Below are positions 26,748 to 36,030 of a stretch of 64,000 nt of DNA, piece after piece (position 1 is the stretch's first letter; each line of letters opens with the position of its first letter). Both the position numbers and the translations under genes were made by a program. Under the pieces are notes generated by a model. The model was given only the letters and a program-made list of their open reading frames with translations, had not been told where the DNA came from and did not search any database. Origin of the DNA: Agromyces sp. Marseille-P2726 (GTDB lineage Bacteria > Actinomycetota > Actinomycetes > Actinomycetales > Microbacteriaceae); contig NZ_CADDWM010000010.1 of assembly GCF_902809835.1 (NCBI RefSeq), forward strand, positions 203,064 through 267,063. The letters are read 5' to 3'.

Positions 26748-27269
26748 ATGACGGACGTTCCGATGCGCGAGATCGTGGAGCGGGGGCTCTGGTACGAGGA
26801 GTTCGAGGAGGGGGTGCGCTACCTGCACCGTCCCGGCCGCACGGTGAGCGAAGCCGACAACGTGCTGTTCACCACGCTGACCATGAACCCCCAGCCGCTG
26901 CACCTCGACGCCGCATGGTCGGCCGGCCAGCCGTTCGGTCGGCCGCTCGTGAACTCGCTCTTCACACTGTCGACGCTCGTCGGGCAGTCGGTGAGCCAGC
27001 TCACCCGCGGAACCCTCGTCGCCAACCTCGGGTTCGGCGAGGTCGCGTTCCCGCATCCGGTGTTCGTCGGCGACACGCTGTACGGCGAGAGCGTGGTGGA
27101 GTCGAAGCGGGAGTCCGCCTCGCGGCCCGGGCAGGGCATCGTCGTCCTGGGCCACACGGCCCGCAACCAGGACGGCGCCATCGTTGCCACGGCGTCGCGC
27201 ACCATGCTCGTCTGGATGCGCGAGGCGGGGGAGCGGCAGTCCCGCACCGGCGGTGAGGCGAGCGGATGA
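26748..27269 (+). CDS. MaoC-like hydratase
   Basis: A 173-residue hot-dog-fold hydratase. The hydratase segment is [22 protein letters not shown], with the Asp/Asn...His arrangement of MaoC enzymes, then [16 protein letters not shown]. Placed between an acyl-CoA dehydrogenase and a CoA-ester lyase, it is a candidate 3-methylglutaconyl-CoA hydratase. The ATG at 26748 follows GCGAGGAG; the frame upstream is spurious. Confidence 0.85.
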   Translation: MTDVPMREIVERGLWYEEFEEGVRYLHRPGRTVSEADNVLFTTLTMNPQPLHLDAAWSAGQPFGRPLVNSLFTLSTLVGQSVSQLTRGTLVANLGFGEVAFPHPVFVGDTLYGESVVESKRESASRPGQGIVVLGHTARNQDGAIVATASRTMLVWMREAGERQSRTGGEASG

Positions 27270-28081
27270 CGCATCCGCCGTTCCGATTCGGCCCCGCGCT
27301 GCTCTTCTGCCCGGCCGACCGGCCCGACCGCTTCGAGAAGGCGGCGGAGCGCGCCGACGCCGTCATCCTCGACCTCGAGGACGCCGTCGCTGCCGACGGG
27401 AAGCACGATGCCCGTCTCGCGCTGGTGGGGGCGTCGCTCGACCCCGAACGAGTGATCGTTCGGCTGAATCCCGCCTCGTCGGACGACTTCGCCCACGACC
27501 TCGGGGCGGTCGCCGCCACCGACTACCGGACCGTGATGCTCGCCAAGTGCGAGGGCACCGCCGACCTCGTCGGGCTCGAGGACTACGAGGTCATCGCCCT
27601 CTGCGAGACGGCGCGCGGCGTGCTCGCCGCACCCGAGATCGCCGCCCTCCCGAACGTGTCGGCGCTCATGTGGGGCGCCGAGGACCTGGTGGTCTCGTTG
27701 GGCGGCTCGTCGAGCCGCCATCCCGACGGGCGGTATCGGGATGTCGCGGTCCATGCGCGCTCCCGAGTGCTGCTCGCAGCGGGGGCGCACCGCATCGCCG
27801 CCATCGACACGGTGCACCTCGACATCGCCGACCTGCCGGGCCTGCAGGATGCGGCCGAGGATGCCGCGGCGATGGGATTCGCGGCGACCGCATGCATCCA
27901 CCCGTCGCAGGTGCCCGTCGTCCGCGACGCATTCCGGCCGAGCGCCGAACGACTGGAGTGGGCGCGCGCCGTGCTCGCGGAGGCCTCGACCCGACCGGGT
28001 GTCTTCGCGTTTCGCGGAGCGATGGTGGACGCGCCGCTGCTTCGTCAAGCGGAAGCGGTCGTGCGGCGCGCGGGCGGATGA
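27266..28081 (+). CDS. CitE-like CoA-ester lyase
   Basis: A 271-residue TIM-barrel lyase of the HpcH/HpaI/CitE family. The N-terminus [31 protein letters not shown] and the metal-ligand segments [13 protein letters not shown] and [12 protein letters not shown] are intact, and the C-terminal [10 protein letters not shown] binds CoA. The operon order matches the mycobacterial leucine locus, where the homologous lyase is reported to cleave HMG-CoA and citramalyl-CoA. An HMG-CoA lyase role is therefore likely. It starts in the MaoC stop codon (ATGA). Confidence 0.87.
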   Translation: MTHPPFRFGPALLFCPADRPDRFEKAAERADAVILDLEDAVAADGKHDARLALVGASLDPERVIVRLNPASSDDFAHDLGAVAATDYRTVMLAKCEGTADLVGLEDYEVIALCETARGVLAAPEIAALPNVSALMWGAEDLVVSLGGSSSRHPDGRYRDVAVHARSRVLLAAGAHRIAAIDTVHLDIADLPGLQDAAEDAAAMGFAATACIHPSQVPVVRDAFRPSAERLEWARAVLAEASTRPGVFAFRGAMVDAPLLRQAEAVVRRAGG

Positions 28082-28142
28082 TGAGGCTCGCGTGACCCCT
28101 GCTCGGGGGTCTTCTACCGCATGACCTCGGCCCCATGGGGGA

Positions 28143-28207
28143 CAACACCCCGGGTGTTGCAAACGATTCGGTAACGGTTCACCGTGGCGTTGGGGTACAG
28201 GTACCCC
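28143..28207. promoter_or_regulatory. Two inverted repeats before the aldo/keto reductase
   Basis: CAACACCC-C-GGGTGTTG (28143-28159) is a perfect dyad. GGGGTA/TACCCC around CAGG follows at 28192-28207. Both lie in the 168-bp region upstream of the GTG at 28250 and could be operators; the first could also end the preceding operon. Confidence 0.45.
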
Positions 28208-28249
28208 GAAGACGTATCGTCGAGTTCCAATCCTGGGGAGGGGGAGCGC

Positions 28250-29368
28250 GTGGCACGACGGCACAGCTACGGGGCGCATCCGGTGAGCGTCGCGGGGGCG
28301 ATCGCTGCCGAGACGACCGCGGACGCGAGGGAAACGGCCGCGGCATCCCCCACCGTCATCGCGACCACGCCCCGCCCGCTCGCGGTCGACGTGCCGACGC
28401 TCCGCGTCGAGACCGTCGAGACGAACACGCTCTCGGGGCCCATCACGGTGCCCGTGCGGCGTCCCCTCGGCGAGACCGGACTGGCGGTGCATCCACTGGC
28501 CCTCGGCGGCAGCACCTTCGGCTGGACGCTCGGCTCCGACGACGCGTTCGCCGTGCTCGACCGCTTCGCGGGCACGGGCGGCGACCTGATCGACACAGCC
28601 GACAGCTACGCCGCCGGCCGCAGCGAGTCCATCATCGGGTCCTGGATGGCGTCACGTCGTTGCCAGGACCGCATGCGCATCATGACGAAGCTCGGACGGC
28701 ACCCCGACCACCCCGGACTTGCGCCGACCGACATCCGCGGTGCCGTCGACGACTCGCTCATGCGGCTCCGCACCGACCGGATCGATGTACTCTTCTTCCA
28801 CGGCGACGACCCGCGCACGCCGCTCGAGGAGAGCCTCGGAGCGGTGGACGCGCTGATCACCGCCGGCAAGGTGCGGAGCATCGGAGCGGCCGATTTCACC
28901 CCCGAGCGACTCATCGAGGCACGGGTGCTCGCCGCGAACGGCCTGCCGCGCTTCGAGCTCCTCACGACCCGGTACAACCTGATGGAACGACGCCCGTTCG
29001 AGGGAGCGACCGAGCTCGTGGCCCACGCCCAGGGCCTGGGGGTGCTGCCGTACTTCGCGCTCGCCAACGGATTCCTCGGTGGTCGGGTGCGCCGCCGGTC
29101 GGAGGTGCGTCGCGACACCCGTGGCCTGCGAGTGGCACGTCACCTCGGGCGCCGTGGTCACCGCGTGCTCACAGCGATCGACGAGATCGCCTTCGCGCGT
29201 GGCGTGCAGCCGGCGACCATCGCGCTCGCGTGGCTCCTCGCCAAGCCCACCGTGGTCGCGCCAGTGGCGAGCGCGACGCGCCCCGATCAGGTCGAGGCCC
29301 TCATCGCCGCAGCGTGCGTCGATCTCAACCGGTCCGAGCTCGTCGAGCTCGATCGCGTGTCGGCCTGA
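28250..29368 (+). CDS. Aldo/keto reductase with extended N-terminus
   Basis: A 372-residue NADPH-dependent reductase with a TIM barrel. The barrel begins VRRPLGETGLAVHPLALGGSTFGW at about residue 69. The tetrad appears as DTADSYAAG (Asp and Tyr), IMTKLG (Lys) and FFHGDD (His). About 67 residues rich in Ala, Thr and Val precede the barrel and are unusual for the family. The GTG at 28250 has a very strong GGGGAGGGGGAG site, so the extension is probably translated. The natural substrate is unknown. Confidence 0.82.
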   Translation: MARRHSYGAHPVSVAGAIAAETTADARETAAASPTVIATTPRPLAVDVPTLRVETVETNTLSGPITVPVRRPLGETGLAVHPLALGGSTFGWTLGSDDAFAVLDRFAGTGGDLIDTADSYAAGRSESIIGSWMASRRCQDRMRIMTKLGRHPDHPGLAPTDIRGAVDDSLMRLRTDRIDVLFFHGDDPRTPLEESLGAVDALITAGKVRSIGAADFTPERLIEARVLAANGLPRFELLTTRYNLMERRPFEGATELVAHAQGLGVLPYFALANGFLGGRVRRRSEVRRDTRGLRVARHLGRRGHRVLTAIDEIAFARGVQPATIALAWLLAKPTVVAPVASATRPDQVEALIAAACVDLNRSELVELDRVSA

Positions 29369-29418
29369 CCGGCCGCGGCGGGGCGTCGTGAGCGGCCTCC
29401 GTTGGTGCCGCAGTGACG

Positions 29419-29424
29419 TATGGT
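29419..29424 (+). promoter_or_regulatory. -10 box TATGGT of the M16 peptidase gene
   Basis: TATGGT is followed by 7 bp and the ATG at 29432. It overlaps the in-frame ATG at 29420, which argues that 29432 is the true start. Confidence 0.45.
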
Positions 29425-29431
29425 GGACGGG

Positions 29432-30817
29432 ATGAACGGCGCTGTCGACCTCCCACTCGGCCAGGCCGAACTCTCCTTCAGCGCGGCAGGCGATGCGCGG
29501 GTTCGGCGCAGCGTGCTCCCATCCGGCGTTCGGGTCCTCAGCGAACAGGTCCCGGGCAGTCGCAGCGTCACGGTGGGATTCTGGGTCGCCGTCGGATCGC
29601 GTGACGAGCAGCATGCCGAGGCCACGCACCCGGCCACCTACGGGTCGACCCACTTCCTCGAGCACCTGCTCTTCAAGGGCACCGAACAGCGCTCGGCGCT
29701 CGACATCGCCATCTCGTTCGACGCCGTCGGCGGCGAACACAACGCCCTCACCGCGAAGGAGTACACCTGCTACTACGCCAAGGTGCAGGATCGTGACCTG
29801 CAGATGGCGGTCGATGTGCTCGCCGACATGTTCACGTCCTCGGTGCTCGACCCGACGGAGTTCGACAACGAGCGCGGGGTCATCCTCGAGGAGCTCTCGA
29901 TGGCCAGCGACGATCCGGCGGATGTCGCGAACGAACGCTTCTTCCAGGCCGTCCTCGGCGAGCACGACCTGGGCAGGCCCATCGGCGGCGACCCCGAGAC
30001 CATCCGTGCGGCGACCCGCGAGGCGGTCTGGGCGCACTACCGCGCGAACTATCGCCCCCAGGACCTGGTGGTCACCGTGGCGGGGGCGGTCGACCACGAC
30101 GAGCTCGTCGGCGAGCTCGAGCGCTCGCTGACGCGATACGGCTGGGATCTGTCGGCCGAGGCGGCACCCGTCGAGCGTCGCCCCACCACGGCGGCACAGC
30201 TTGCGCCGGGGTCGGCACTCACGATCGTGCCGCGCCCCAACGAGCAGGTCAACCTACTGCTCGGGGTGCCCGGGCTGGTCGCCACCGACGAACGCCGTCC
30301 GGCGATGAGCGTGCTCAACGCCATCTTCGGCTCGGGCATGTCCTCACGCCTGTTCCAGCAGGTGCGAGAGCGCCGGGGTCTCGCGTACGCGGTCTACTCG
30401 TTCGCTCCCGGATACTCCGACGCCGGCCTCTTCGCCATGTACGCCGGATGCGCGCCCTCGAAGGCGGGCACCGTCGCCGCGCTGATGCGGACCGAACTGG
30501 AGCGTCTCGCCGAGCACGGCGTCACTGCGGACGAACTCCGTCGTGCAGCCGGCCAGCTCGGTGGCGCGTCGGCGCTCGCGCTCGAGGATTCGGACACGCG
30601 GATGACGCGGCTGGGCCGCGCCGAGCTGACGCTCGGCGAGTTCGCAGATCTCGACGAGGTCCTCCGGCGCATCGCGCTCGTCACGGTCGACGACGTGCAA
30701 TCGCTCGCGGCCGACCTCGTCTCCCGGCCGTTCTCGCTGGTCGCGGTGGGCGCGACCGACGAAGCGGCGTTCCGTGGCGCGGTCGAGGATGCCGCGCCTG
30801 CCATCGACGTCGCCTGA
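29432..30817 (+). CDS. M16 zinc peptidase (insulinase family)
   Basis: A 461-residue metallopeptidase. The inverted zinc motif HFLEH lies at about residues 74-78, and the third ligand is a Glu in ERGVILEELSM about 75 residues later. The second half holds the inactive M16 repeat with the Arg/Tyr pair (RERRGLAYAVYSF). In Actinobacteria this gene usually follows pnp in the mitochondrial-processing-peptidase-like family; here it lies 17 kb downstream. Its substrates are unknown. The ATG at 29432 is chosen from the -10 position. Confidence 0.88.
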   Translation: MNGAVDLPLGQAELSFSAAGDARVRRSVLPSGVRVLSEQVPGSRSVTVGFWVAVGSRDEQHAEATHPATYGSTHFLEHLLFKGTEQRSALDIAISFDAVGGEHNALTAKEYTCYYAKVQDRDLQMAVDVLADMFTSSVLDPTEFDNERGVILEELSMASDDPADVANERFFQAVLGEHDLGRPIGGDPETIRAATREAVWAHYRANYRPQDLVVTVAGAVDHDELVGELERSLTRYGWDLSAEAAPVERRPTTAAQLAPGSALTIVPRPNEQVNLLLGVPGLVATDERRPAMSVLNAIFGSGMSSRLFQQVRERRGLAYAVYSFAPGYSDAGLFAMYAGCAPSKAGTVAALMRTELERLAEHGVTADELRRAAGQLGGASALALEDSDTRMTRLGRAELTLGEFADLDEVLRRIALVTVDDVQSLAADLVSRPFSLVAVGATDEAAFRGAVEDAAPAIDVA

Positions 30818-30853
30818 CGCGGCGACCCCCAACACATCCAGGAGAGCGGAAGC

Positions 30854-31456
30854 GTGCCCCACCACCTGTACCTCGTCCGACACGGCGAGCAGCTCGACGC
30901 CGAGCACGGCATGCCCGACGGACCGCTGTCTCCCCGCGGTCGGCGCCAGGCCGAGCTCCTCGCCGAGCGGCTGGGCGGCATCCCGTTCGACAATGCGTGG
31001 CACTCCCCGCTGCAGCGAGCCACCGAGACGGCGGAGATCATCGCGGCGAAGATGCCGGCCCTGAACCCCGAGCCGTCGGCCCTGCTCTTCGACTGCATCC
31101 CATCAGGCCCCGCTCCCGAGACGCCGAAGGTCTACGACGCCTTCTTCGGATCGGTCACGCAGGCCGAGATCGAGGCGGGCAGCGCCCAGATGGCCGATGC
31201 CCGCGCCGAGTTCCTCCGCTCCCATCGCGAGGACACGCACGACCTGCTCATCACCCACAACTTCGTGATCGGATGGTTCGTCCGCGAGGTGCTCGGCGCG
31301 CCCGAATGGCGCTGGATGTCGATCAACCAGGCGAACTGCGGCCTCACCGTGCTCACGCAGAAGACGGGCCGCCCGTGGAGCCTGCTCGCGCACAACGACC
31401 TCGCGCACCTGCCGTTCGAGCTGCGCACGGGATTGCCGGAACCGTACTCGGTCTGA
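30854..31456 (+). CDS. Histidine phosphatase family protein
   Basis: A 200-residue phosphoglycerate-mutase-like phosphatase. The catalytic RHG lies in LYLVRHGEQLDAEHG near the start, and the second His is in LLITHNFVIGWFV. The GTG start at 30854 follows AGGAGAG by 7 bp. It may be co-transcribed with the M16 gene 36 bp upstream. The substrate is not evident from the sequence. Confidence 0.85.
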   Translation: MPHHLYLVRHGEQLDAEHGMPDGPLSPRGRRQAELLAERLGGIPFDNAWHSPLQRATETAEIIAAKMPALNPEPSALLFDCIPSGPAPETPKVYDAFFGSVTQAEIEAGSAQMADARAEFLRSHREDTHDLLITHNFVIGWFVREVLGAPEWRWMSINQANCGLTVLTQKTGRPWSLLAHNDLAHLPFELRTGLPEPYSV

Positions 31457-31471
31457 CGTGTCGTCGGCCGA

Positions 31472-31954
31472 TCAACGCGCGACTCGCTTGCCGAACCAGT
31501 GCGTGGCGTTCGGATTCGCGTTGTAGGGCTGGATCTCGACGTACCCGCTCGAACGGTACAGACCGCCCGCGGCTTCGAGGCTCGCGTTCGTGTCGAGCAC
31601 GAGCTCGTCGGCTCCGAACCCGATCGCACGTCGCTCCAGCTCGGTCAGCAATGCCCGGCCAGCACCGCGGCCGCGCGATGACGGCGCCAACCAGAGATGC
31701 TTCACCTCGAACCTGACGTCGTCGCTGCCGCGCCCCGACTCGACACGGCGTACTCCGCCGCAGCCGATCACGGTGCCGTGGTCGTCCTCGACGACGAGGA
31801 AGACGCCCGCCGGGGGAGTGAACTGCTCGCTCGTCGGATAGGTCGGACGGTAGGTACCCTGCTCGGCGGGGAACCCCGCCGACCGCTCGGCGAAGTACGC
31901 GTCGAGCAGCGCCAGCGCCTCGGGGTCCGCCACGTCGACCTGTCGGAATCGCAT
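31472..31954 (-). CDS. GNAT family N-acetyltransferase
   Basis: A 160-residue acetyltransferase. Motif A is VKHLWLAPSSRGRGAGRALLTELE, followed by LDTNASLEAAGGLYRSSGYVEI, with the typical beta bulge and alpha helices. On the minus strand TAGTGT lies 6 bp before the ATG. It converges with the phosphatase gene. The acceptor is unknown. Confidence 0.87.
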   Translation of the reverse strand: MRFRQVDVADPEALALLDAYFAERSAGFPAEQGTYRPTYPTSEQFTPPAGVFLVVEDDHGTVIGCGGVRRVESGRGSDDVRFEVKHLWLAPSSRGRGAGRALLTELERRAIGFGADELVLDTNASLEAAGGLYRSSGYVEIQPYNANPNATHWFGKRVAR

Positions 31955-32000
31955 GCGTCCACACTAGGGCCGCCGCGACCAGGGTCTCCGCGCGCATTGC

Positions 32001-32006
32001 TAGGGT
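32001..32006 (+). promoter_or_regulatory. -10 box TAGGGT of dapB
   Basis: TAGGGT is followed by 6 bp and the GTG start of dapB at 32013. Confidence 0.5.
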
Positions 32007-32012
32007 GAAGCC

Positions 32013-32765
32013 GTGACGATTCGGGTCGCCGTGGCCGGGGCCACGGGCAGGATGGGGCGATTGGCGATCGGGCTCATCGAGGCATCCGACGACCTCGAAC
32101 TGCATGCGGCGCTGGATTCGAGCTCGAGCCTCGACGAGATGCTCGGGGCCGACGTGGCGTTCGACGTCACCCACCCCGGTGCGAGTCCCGCGATCGTCGA
32201 GTTCGCCACGGGCGCGGGCATCCCGATCGTCGTCGGCACGTCGGGGTGGTCGAACGATCGCATCGCCGAGATCGCGCAGTTCATGCGCGGCCACGACGAC
32301 GCCGGTGCCGTGCTGTTCATTCCGAACTTCTCCGTCGGCAGCGTGCTCGGCACGGCCTTCTCGGTGCTCGCGGCCCGGTTCTTCGACTCCATCGAGGTCA
32401 TCGAGGCCCATCACGCCGGCAAGGTGGATTCGCCATCGGGCACGGCCGTGCGCACCGCCGAGCTCATCGGCGAGGCTCGCGGCGACGTGGGCCCCGTCGC
32501 CGCCCCGCACGCCGACCAGCGGGCGAGGGGCCAGCTCGTGTCGGGGGTTCCCGTCCACAGCATGCGGCTCGCCGGTGTGCTCGCCGAGCAGCGGGTCGTG
32601 CTCGGCGGCGACGGCGAGACCCTCACGATCGCGCACTCGACACTCTCGCCGAAGTCGTACGAGCAAGGGATCCTCCTCGCCCTGCGTCGCGCTCCTCACG
32701 AGTCGGGTGTCGTCGTCGGGCTCGACGCCCTCCTCGACCTCGGCATCCCGGGCACCGGCCGATGA
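32013..32765 (+). CDS. dapB: 4-Hydroxy-tetrahydrodipicolinate reductase
   Basis: A 250-residue NAD(P)H-dependent reductase, the second committed step to diaminopimelate and lysine. The Rossmann loop is VAVAGATGRMGRL. The catalytic and substrate segment is EAHHAGKVDSPSGTAVRTAELI, with the His pair and Lys. The end VVGLDALLDLGIPG is typical. The GTG start follows a TAGGGT box. The next membrane-protein gene overlaps its stop codon by ATGA. dapA and dapF are also in this window. Confidence 0.95.
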   Translation: MTIRVAVAGATGRMGRLAIGLIEASDDLELHAALDSSSSLDEMLGADVAFDVTHPGASPAIVEFATGAGIPIVVGTSGWSNDRIAEIAQFMRGHDDAGAVLFIPNFSVGSVLGTAFSVLAARFFDSIEVIEAHHAGKVDSPSGTAVRTAELIGEARGDVGPVAAPHADQRARGQLVSGVPVHSMRLAGVLAEQRVVLGGDGETLTIAHSTLSPKSYEQGILLALRRAPHESGVVVGLDALLDLGIPGTGR

Positions 32766-33214
32766 CGACGAAGACCGGCGCAGCGCTCATGGCCGTGCTG
32801 CTCGCGATCTACCTGGTGCTCGTCGGCTGGCGTGCCGTGCAGTTCATCGGCACAGGCGAACCGGTCGCCGTGGGCATCGGCGTCGCGCTCCTGGTGCTCC
32901 CGGTGATCGCCGCCTGGGCGCTCTGGCGCGAGATCGCCTTCGGCGTGCGCTCGCAGGCGCTCGTACGACGACTCGAGGCCGAAGGGGCGCTCGACCTCGG
33001 CATTCCGCAGCTGCCGAGCGGTCGGCCCGAACGTGCCGGCGCGGATGCCGCGTTCCCGGCCTTCCAGGCGGCAGCGGAGGCCGACCCCGAGTCGTGGCGG
33101 GCCCGGCTGCGCCCCGGGCTCGCCTACGACGCGGCCGGAGACCGCCGTCGCGCACCGCGCGCGGGGCGCCACGCGATCACGCCCCAGCGCGCGGAGCAGC
33201 GCGCGGGGCGCTGA
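32762..33214 (+). CDS. Two-helix membrane protein coupled to dapB
   Basis: A 150-residue protein I do not recognise beyond its layout. Two transmembrane helices lie at about residues 7-24 and 37-57, followed by a soluble tail with a short helical, TPR-like stretch (AFQAAAEADPESWRARLRPGLAYDAAGDRRRA). It is coupled to dapB by ATGA and overlaps the 3' end of the convergent SDR gene by 38 bp. Similar genes sit next to dapB in related genera, as far as I recall. Confidence 0.7.
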   Translation: MTTKTGAALMAVLLAIYLVLVGWRAVQFIGTGEPVAVGIGVALLVLPVIAAWALWREIAFGVRSQALVRRLEAEGALDLGIPQLPSGRPERAGADAAFPAFQAAAEADPESWRARLRPGLAYDAAGDRRRAPRAGRHAITPQRAEQRAGR

Positions 33215-34091
33215 GCGGTGCATCGATCGCCGATTCGACCGTCGCGTGACGGAACCGGAACCCGTCGTCGAGGAGCCGTTGCGGCCGAACCTTCTGGCTC
33301 GACAGCAGCAGATCGTCAGCGGCCCGGCCGAGTGCCATCTCGAGCATGCGCTCGGGGACGGCGAACGTGTAGGGCCGGTGCAGCCGCTCGGCGATCGCCG
33401 TCATCACCCGGTCGGCCGTCGCGGGGGTCGGGCCGGCGAGGTTCACGGGACCCGAGTGATGGGAGGTCAGCAGGTGCCTGATGGCCGAGACCTCGTCGTC
33501 GAGCGCGATCCAGGCCCAGTACTGACCGCCCGTGCCCAGTCGGCCGGAGAGGCCGGTCTTCGTGAGGGTGAAGATGCGCTGCAGGGCACCGCCGTGTCCG
33601 ACGACGATGCCCGTGCGGAACAGCACGGTCCGAGTCTCCTCGGGTGCCAGCGCGGCGGCGGCCTCCCATCGTTGTACGGCATCGGTGAGGAATCCGGAAC
33701 CGGCGCTGGAGAACTCGGTGAGCAGCTCGCCGGGCCGGTCGCCGTAGTAGGCGACCGCCGAGGCGTTGAGGAACACCGCGGGCGGGCGTTTCGCCTTGGC
33801 CATGGCGTCGGTGAGCGTGCGTGTGGCCGCGATGCGCGAGTGGGCGATCTCGCCGCGGTAGTGCTTCGTCCACGGCAGCCTCGCCAGCGAGGCGCCGGAG
33901 AGGTTCACGACCGCATCCACCCGGTCGATCACGGTGAAGTCGATGATGCCGGCCGCCGGCGACCACGAGCTCTCGTGGTGGTCGTGCGCTCGACGGCGCA
34001 CGAGGCGCACCACCTCGTGGCCGTCGGCCGTCAACCGGTCGACGAGCGCTGTTCCGATGAAGCCGGAAGCGCCGGCGACCAGCACCCGCAC
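33177..34091 (-). CDS. TIGR01777-type NAD-dependent epimerase/SDR protein
   Basis: A 304-residue extended short-chain dehydrogenase of the YfcH/SulA-like group. The cofactor loop GASGFIGTALVDRL opens the protein; LSGASLARLPWTKHYRGEI and NASAVAYYGDR are family signatures. The C-terminal domain of this family (VPERMLEMALGRAADDLLLSSQKVRPQRL) is complete. Plant and cyanobacterial relatives are linked to cell division; the function here is unknown. It follows the OsmC gene by 1 bp. Confidence 0.88.
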   Translation of the reverse strand: MRVLVAGASGFIGTALVDRLTADGHEVVRLVRRRAHDHHESSWSPAAGIIDFTVIDRVDAVVNLSGASLARLPWTKHYRGEIAHSRIAATRTLTDAMAKAKRPPAVFLNASAVAYYGDRPGELLTEFSSAGSGFLTDAVQRWEAAAALAPEETRTVLFRTGIVVGHGGALQRIFTLTKTGLSGRLGTGGQYWAWIALDDEVSAIRHLLTSHHSGPVNLAGPTPATADRVMTAIAERLHRPYTFAVPERMLEMALGRAADDLLLSSQKVRPQRLLDDGFRFRHATVESAIDAPLSAPRAAPRAGA

Positions 34092-34092
34092 G

Positions 34093-34515
34093 TCAGGCCA
34101 GTTCGGCTTCGATCGTGATGGGGATCGACAGGGCCTGCGAGATCGGGCAGTTCGCCCTCGCGTCCTCGGCGAAGCGCTCGAACTCCTCCTCGGTGACGCC
34201 GGGGACCCGTGCGCTCACGAGCAGGTGACTGCCGAGCACGCCCTTGCCTGCCTCGAAGGTCACGGCGGCGGTCGTCTGGATGCTCTCTGCGGGGTTGCCG
34301 GCCTTCGCGAGGGCCAGCGACAGCGCCATCGAGAAGCAGGACGAGTGCGCCGCCGCCAGCAGCTCCTCGGGATTCGTCATGTCGGCCACGCCCTCGGCGC
34401 GGGCCTGCCAGTTCACCGGGAACTTCGCGAGCCCCGACGAGTCGAGGGCGACGTCGCCCGAGCCTTCGAACAGGGTGCCCTTCCAGATGGTGGTCGCTTC
34501 ACTCGTCAGTGCCAT
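34093..34515 (-). CDS. OsmC family peroxiredoxin
   Basis: A 140-residue thiol peroxidase of the OsmC/Ohr fold. The redox Cys pair lies in AAHSSCFSMALSLAL and ANCPISQAL. The Glu/Arg of the active site is consistent with organic hydroperoxide reduction. It heads a two-gene operon with the SDR gene. GAGGAGG precedes the ATG. Confidence 0.9.
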   Translation of the reverse strand: MALTSEATTIWKGTLFEGSGDVALDSSGLAKFPVNWQARAEGVADMTNPEELLAAAHSSCFSMALSLALAKAGNPAESIQTTAAVTFEAGKGVLGSHLLVSARVPGVTEEEFERFAEDARANCPISQALSIPITIEAELA

Positions 34516-34622
34516 GTGTTCCTCCTCGTCGAGCCGGGCTCCCAGCCTAGTCGGGCGGATGCCGCGACGGTCGGGTTCCCGCGGGACGCGCGCCGCGGCA
34601 TCCTCACCATCGCTTCCGGCGG

Positions 34623-34628
34623 TAGCAT
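34623..34628 (+). promoter_or_regulatory. -10 box TAGCAT of thyA
   Basis: TAGCAT is followed by 6 bp and the ATG of thyA at 34635. Confidence 0.5.
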
Positions 34629-34634
34629 CGAGCG

Positions 34635-35444
34635 ATGGCCGAGACGATTCCGACGCCGTACGAGGACCTGCTTCGAGAAGTGCTCGAGCACGGGGCGCAG
34701 AAGACCGATCGCACCGGCACCGGAACGCGCAGTGTGTTCGGCCGGCAGCTGCGATTCGACCTGTCGCAGGGGTTCCCGCTCGTCACGACGAAGCGGGTGC
34801 ACTTCAAGTCGATCGCCTACGAGCTGCTGTGGTTCCTGCAGGGCTCGTCGAACGTCGGCTGGCTGCAGGAGCACGGCGTCACCATCTGGGACGAGTGGGC
34901 GGATGCCGCGGGCGAGCTCGGCCCCGTCTACGGCGTGCAGTGGCGCTCGTGGCCGACGCCGTCGGGGGAGCAGATCGACCAGATCGCCTGGGTCGTCGAC
35001 GAGATCCGTCGCAATCCCGACTCGCGTCGCCTGATCGTCTCGGCGTGGAATCCCGCCGACATCCCGGCGATGGCGCTGGCACCCTGCCACGCGCTCTTCC
35101 AGTTCTACGTGGCCGACGGCCGGCTCTCATGCCAGCTCTACCAGCGCAGTGCCGACCTGTTCCTCGGCGTGCCGTTCAACATCGCGTCGTACGCGCTGCT
35201 CACCCACATGGTGGCCCAGCAGACCGGGCTCGAGGTCGGCGACTTCGTCTGGACCGGCGGCGACTGCCACATCTACGACAACCACGTCGAGCAGGTGACC
35301 GAGCAGCTCTCGCGCGAGCCGTTCCCGCCGCCGACGCTGCGCATCACCCGGCGGCCGCCGTCGGTCTTCGAGTACGAGTACGAGGACTTCGAGGTCGAGG
35401 GGTACCAGCATCATCCGGCGATCCGCGCCGCCGTCGCGGTATGA
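34635..35444 (+). CDS. thyA: Thymidylate synthase
   Basis: A 269-residue enzyme making dTMP from dUMP with methylenetetrahydrofolate. The catalytic Cys lies in [13 protein letters not shown], preceded by the Arg-bearing [13 protein letters not shown] and followed by [20 protein letters not shown] and [14 protein letters not shown]. The length fits the short ThyA class. folA overlaps its stop codon (ATGA), so dihydrofolate made here is recycled by the next gene. Confidence 0.97.
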   Translation: MAETIPTPYEDLLREVLEHGAQKTDRTGTGTRSVFGRQLRFDLSQGFPLVTTKRVHFKSIAYELLWFLQGSSNVGWLQEHGVTIWDEWADAAGELGPVYGVQWRSWPTPSGEQIDQIAWVVDEIRRNPDSRRLIVSAWNPADIPAMALAPCHALFQFYVADGRLSCQLYQRSADLFLGVPFNIASYALLTHMVAQQTGLEVGDFVWTGGDCHIYDNHVEQVTEQLSREPFPPPTLRITRRPPSVFEYEYEDFEVEGYQHHPAIRAAVAV

Positions 35445-35992
35445 CGACGGATGCAGCGGAGCCCGCGCCTTCGGCTGCGCCGCTCCCGCCCGTCGGCCTG
35501 GTCTGGGCTGAGGCGCACGGCGGCGTGATCGGACGCGACGGTCGCCTGCCGTGGCATGTGCCCGAGGACCTGGCGCACTTCAAGGCGGTGACGCTCGGCA
35601 CCCCCGTGATCATGGGTCGCCGCACATGGGAGTCGCTTCCCGAGCAGTTCCGGCCGTTGCCGGGGAGGGACAACATCGTGGTGACCCGCGACCCCGCATG
35701 GGCGGCGGACGGTGCGGTGCGGGCGGGGTCGATCGATGAGGCGCTCGCCGCAGCCGCGGCCTCGGGCCCCGATCGGGTGTCGGTCATCGGCGGGGGCGAG
35801 CTCTTCGCCGCGCTCATCGACGACGCCGACGTCGTGGAACTCACCGAGATCGATCTCACGGTCGACGGCGACACGTTCGCCCCACGCCTCGACCCCGCCG
35901 CCTGGCGTGAGGCGGCGGCCGATCCGCCCTCGGGCTGGCACACCTCGACGACGGGCGTGCGCTACCGCTTCCGCCGCCTCGAGCGTGCCTGA
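35441..35992 (+). CDS. folA: Dihydrofolate reductase
   Basis: A 183-residue enzyme reducing dihydrofolate with NADPH. The N-terminal [32 protein letters not shown] holds the catalytic acidic residue and Trp, with [11 protein letters not shown] and [13 protein letters not shown] as later signatures. The N-terminus carries about 15 extra Ala/Pro residues. It is translationally coupled to thyA. Confidence 0.95.
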   Translation: MTTDAAEPAPSAAPLPPVGLVWAEAHGGVIGRDGRLPWHVPEDLAHFKAVTLGTPVIMGRRTWESLPEQFRPLPGRDNIVVTRDPAWAADGAVRAGSIDEALAAAAASGPDRVSVIGGGELFAALIDDADVVELTEIDLTVDGDTFAPRLDPAAWREAAADPPSGWHTSTTGVRYRFRRLERA

Positions 35993-36030
35993 CGCTGCAT
36001 CCCGGCCTGCTCGACTCCGCCGCTTCGTCT

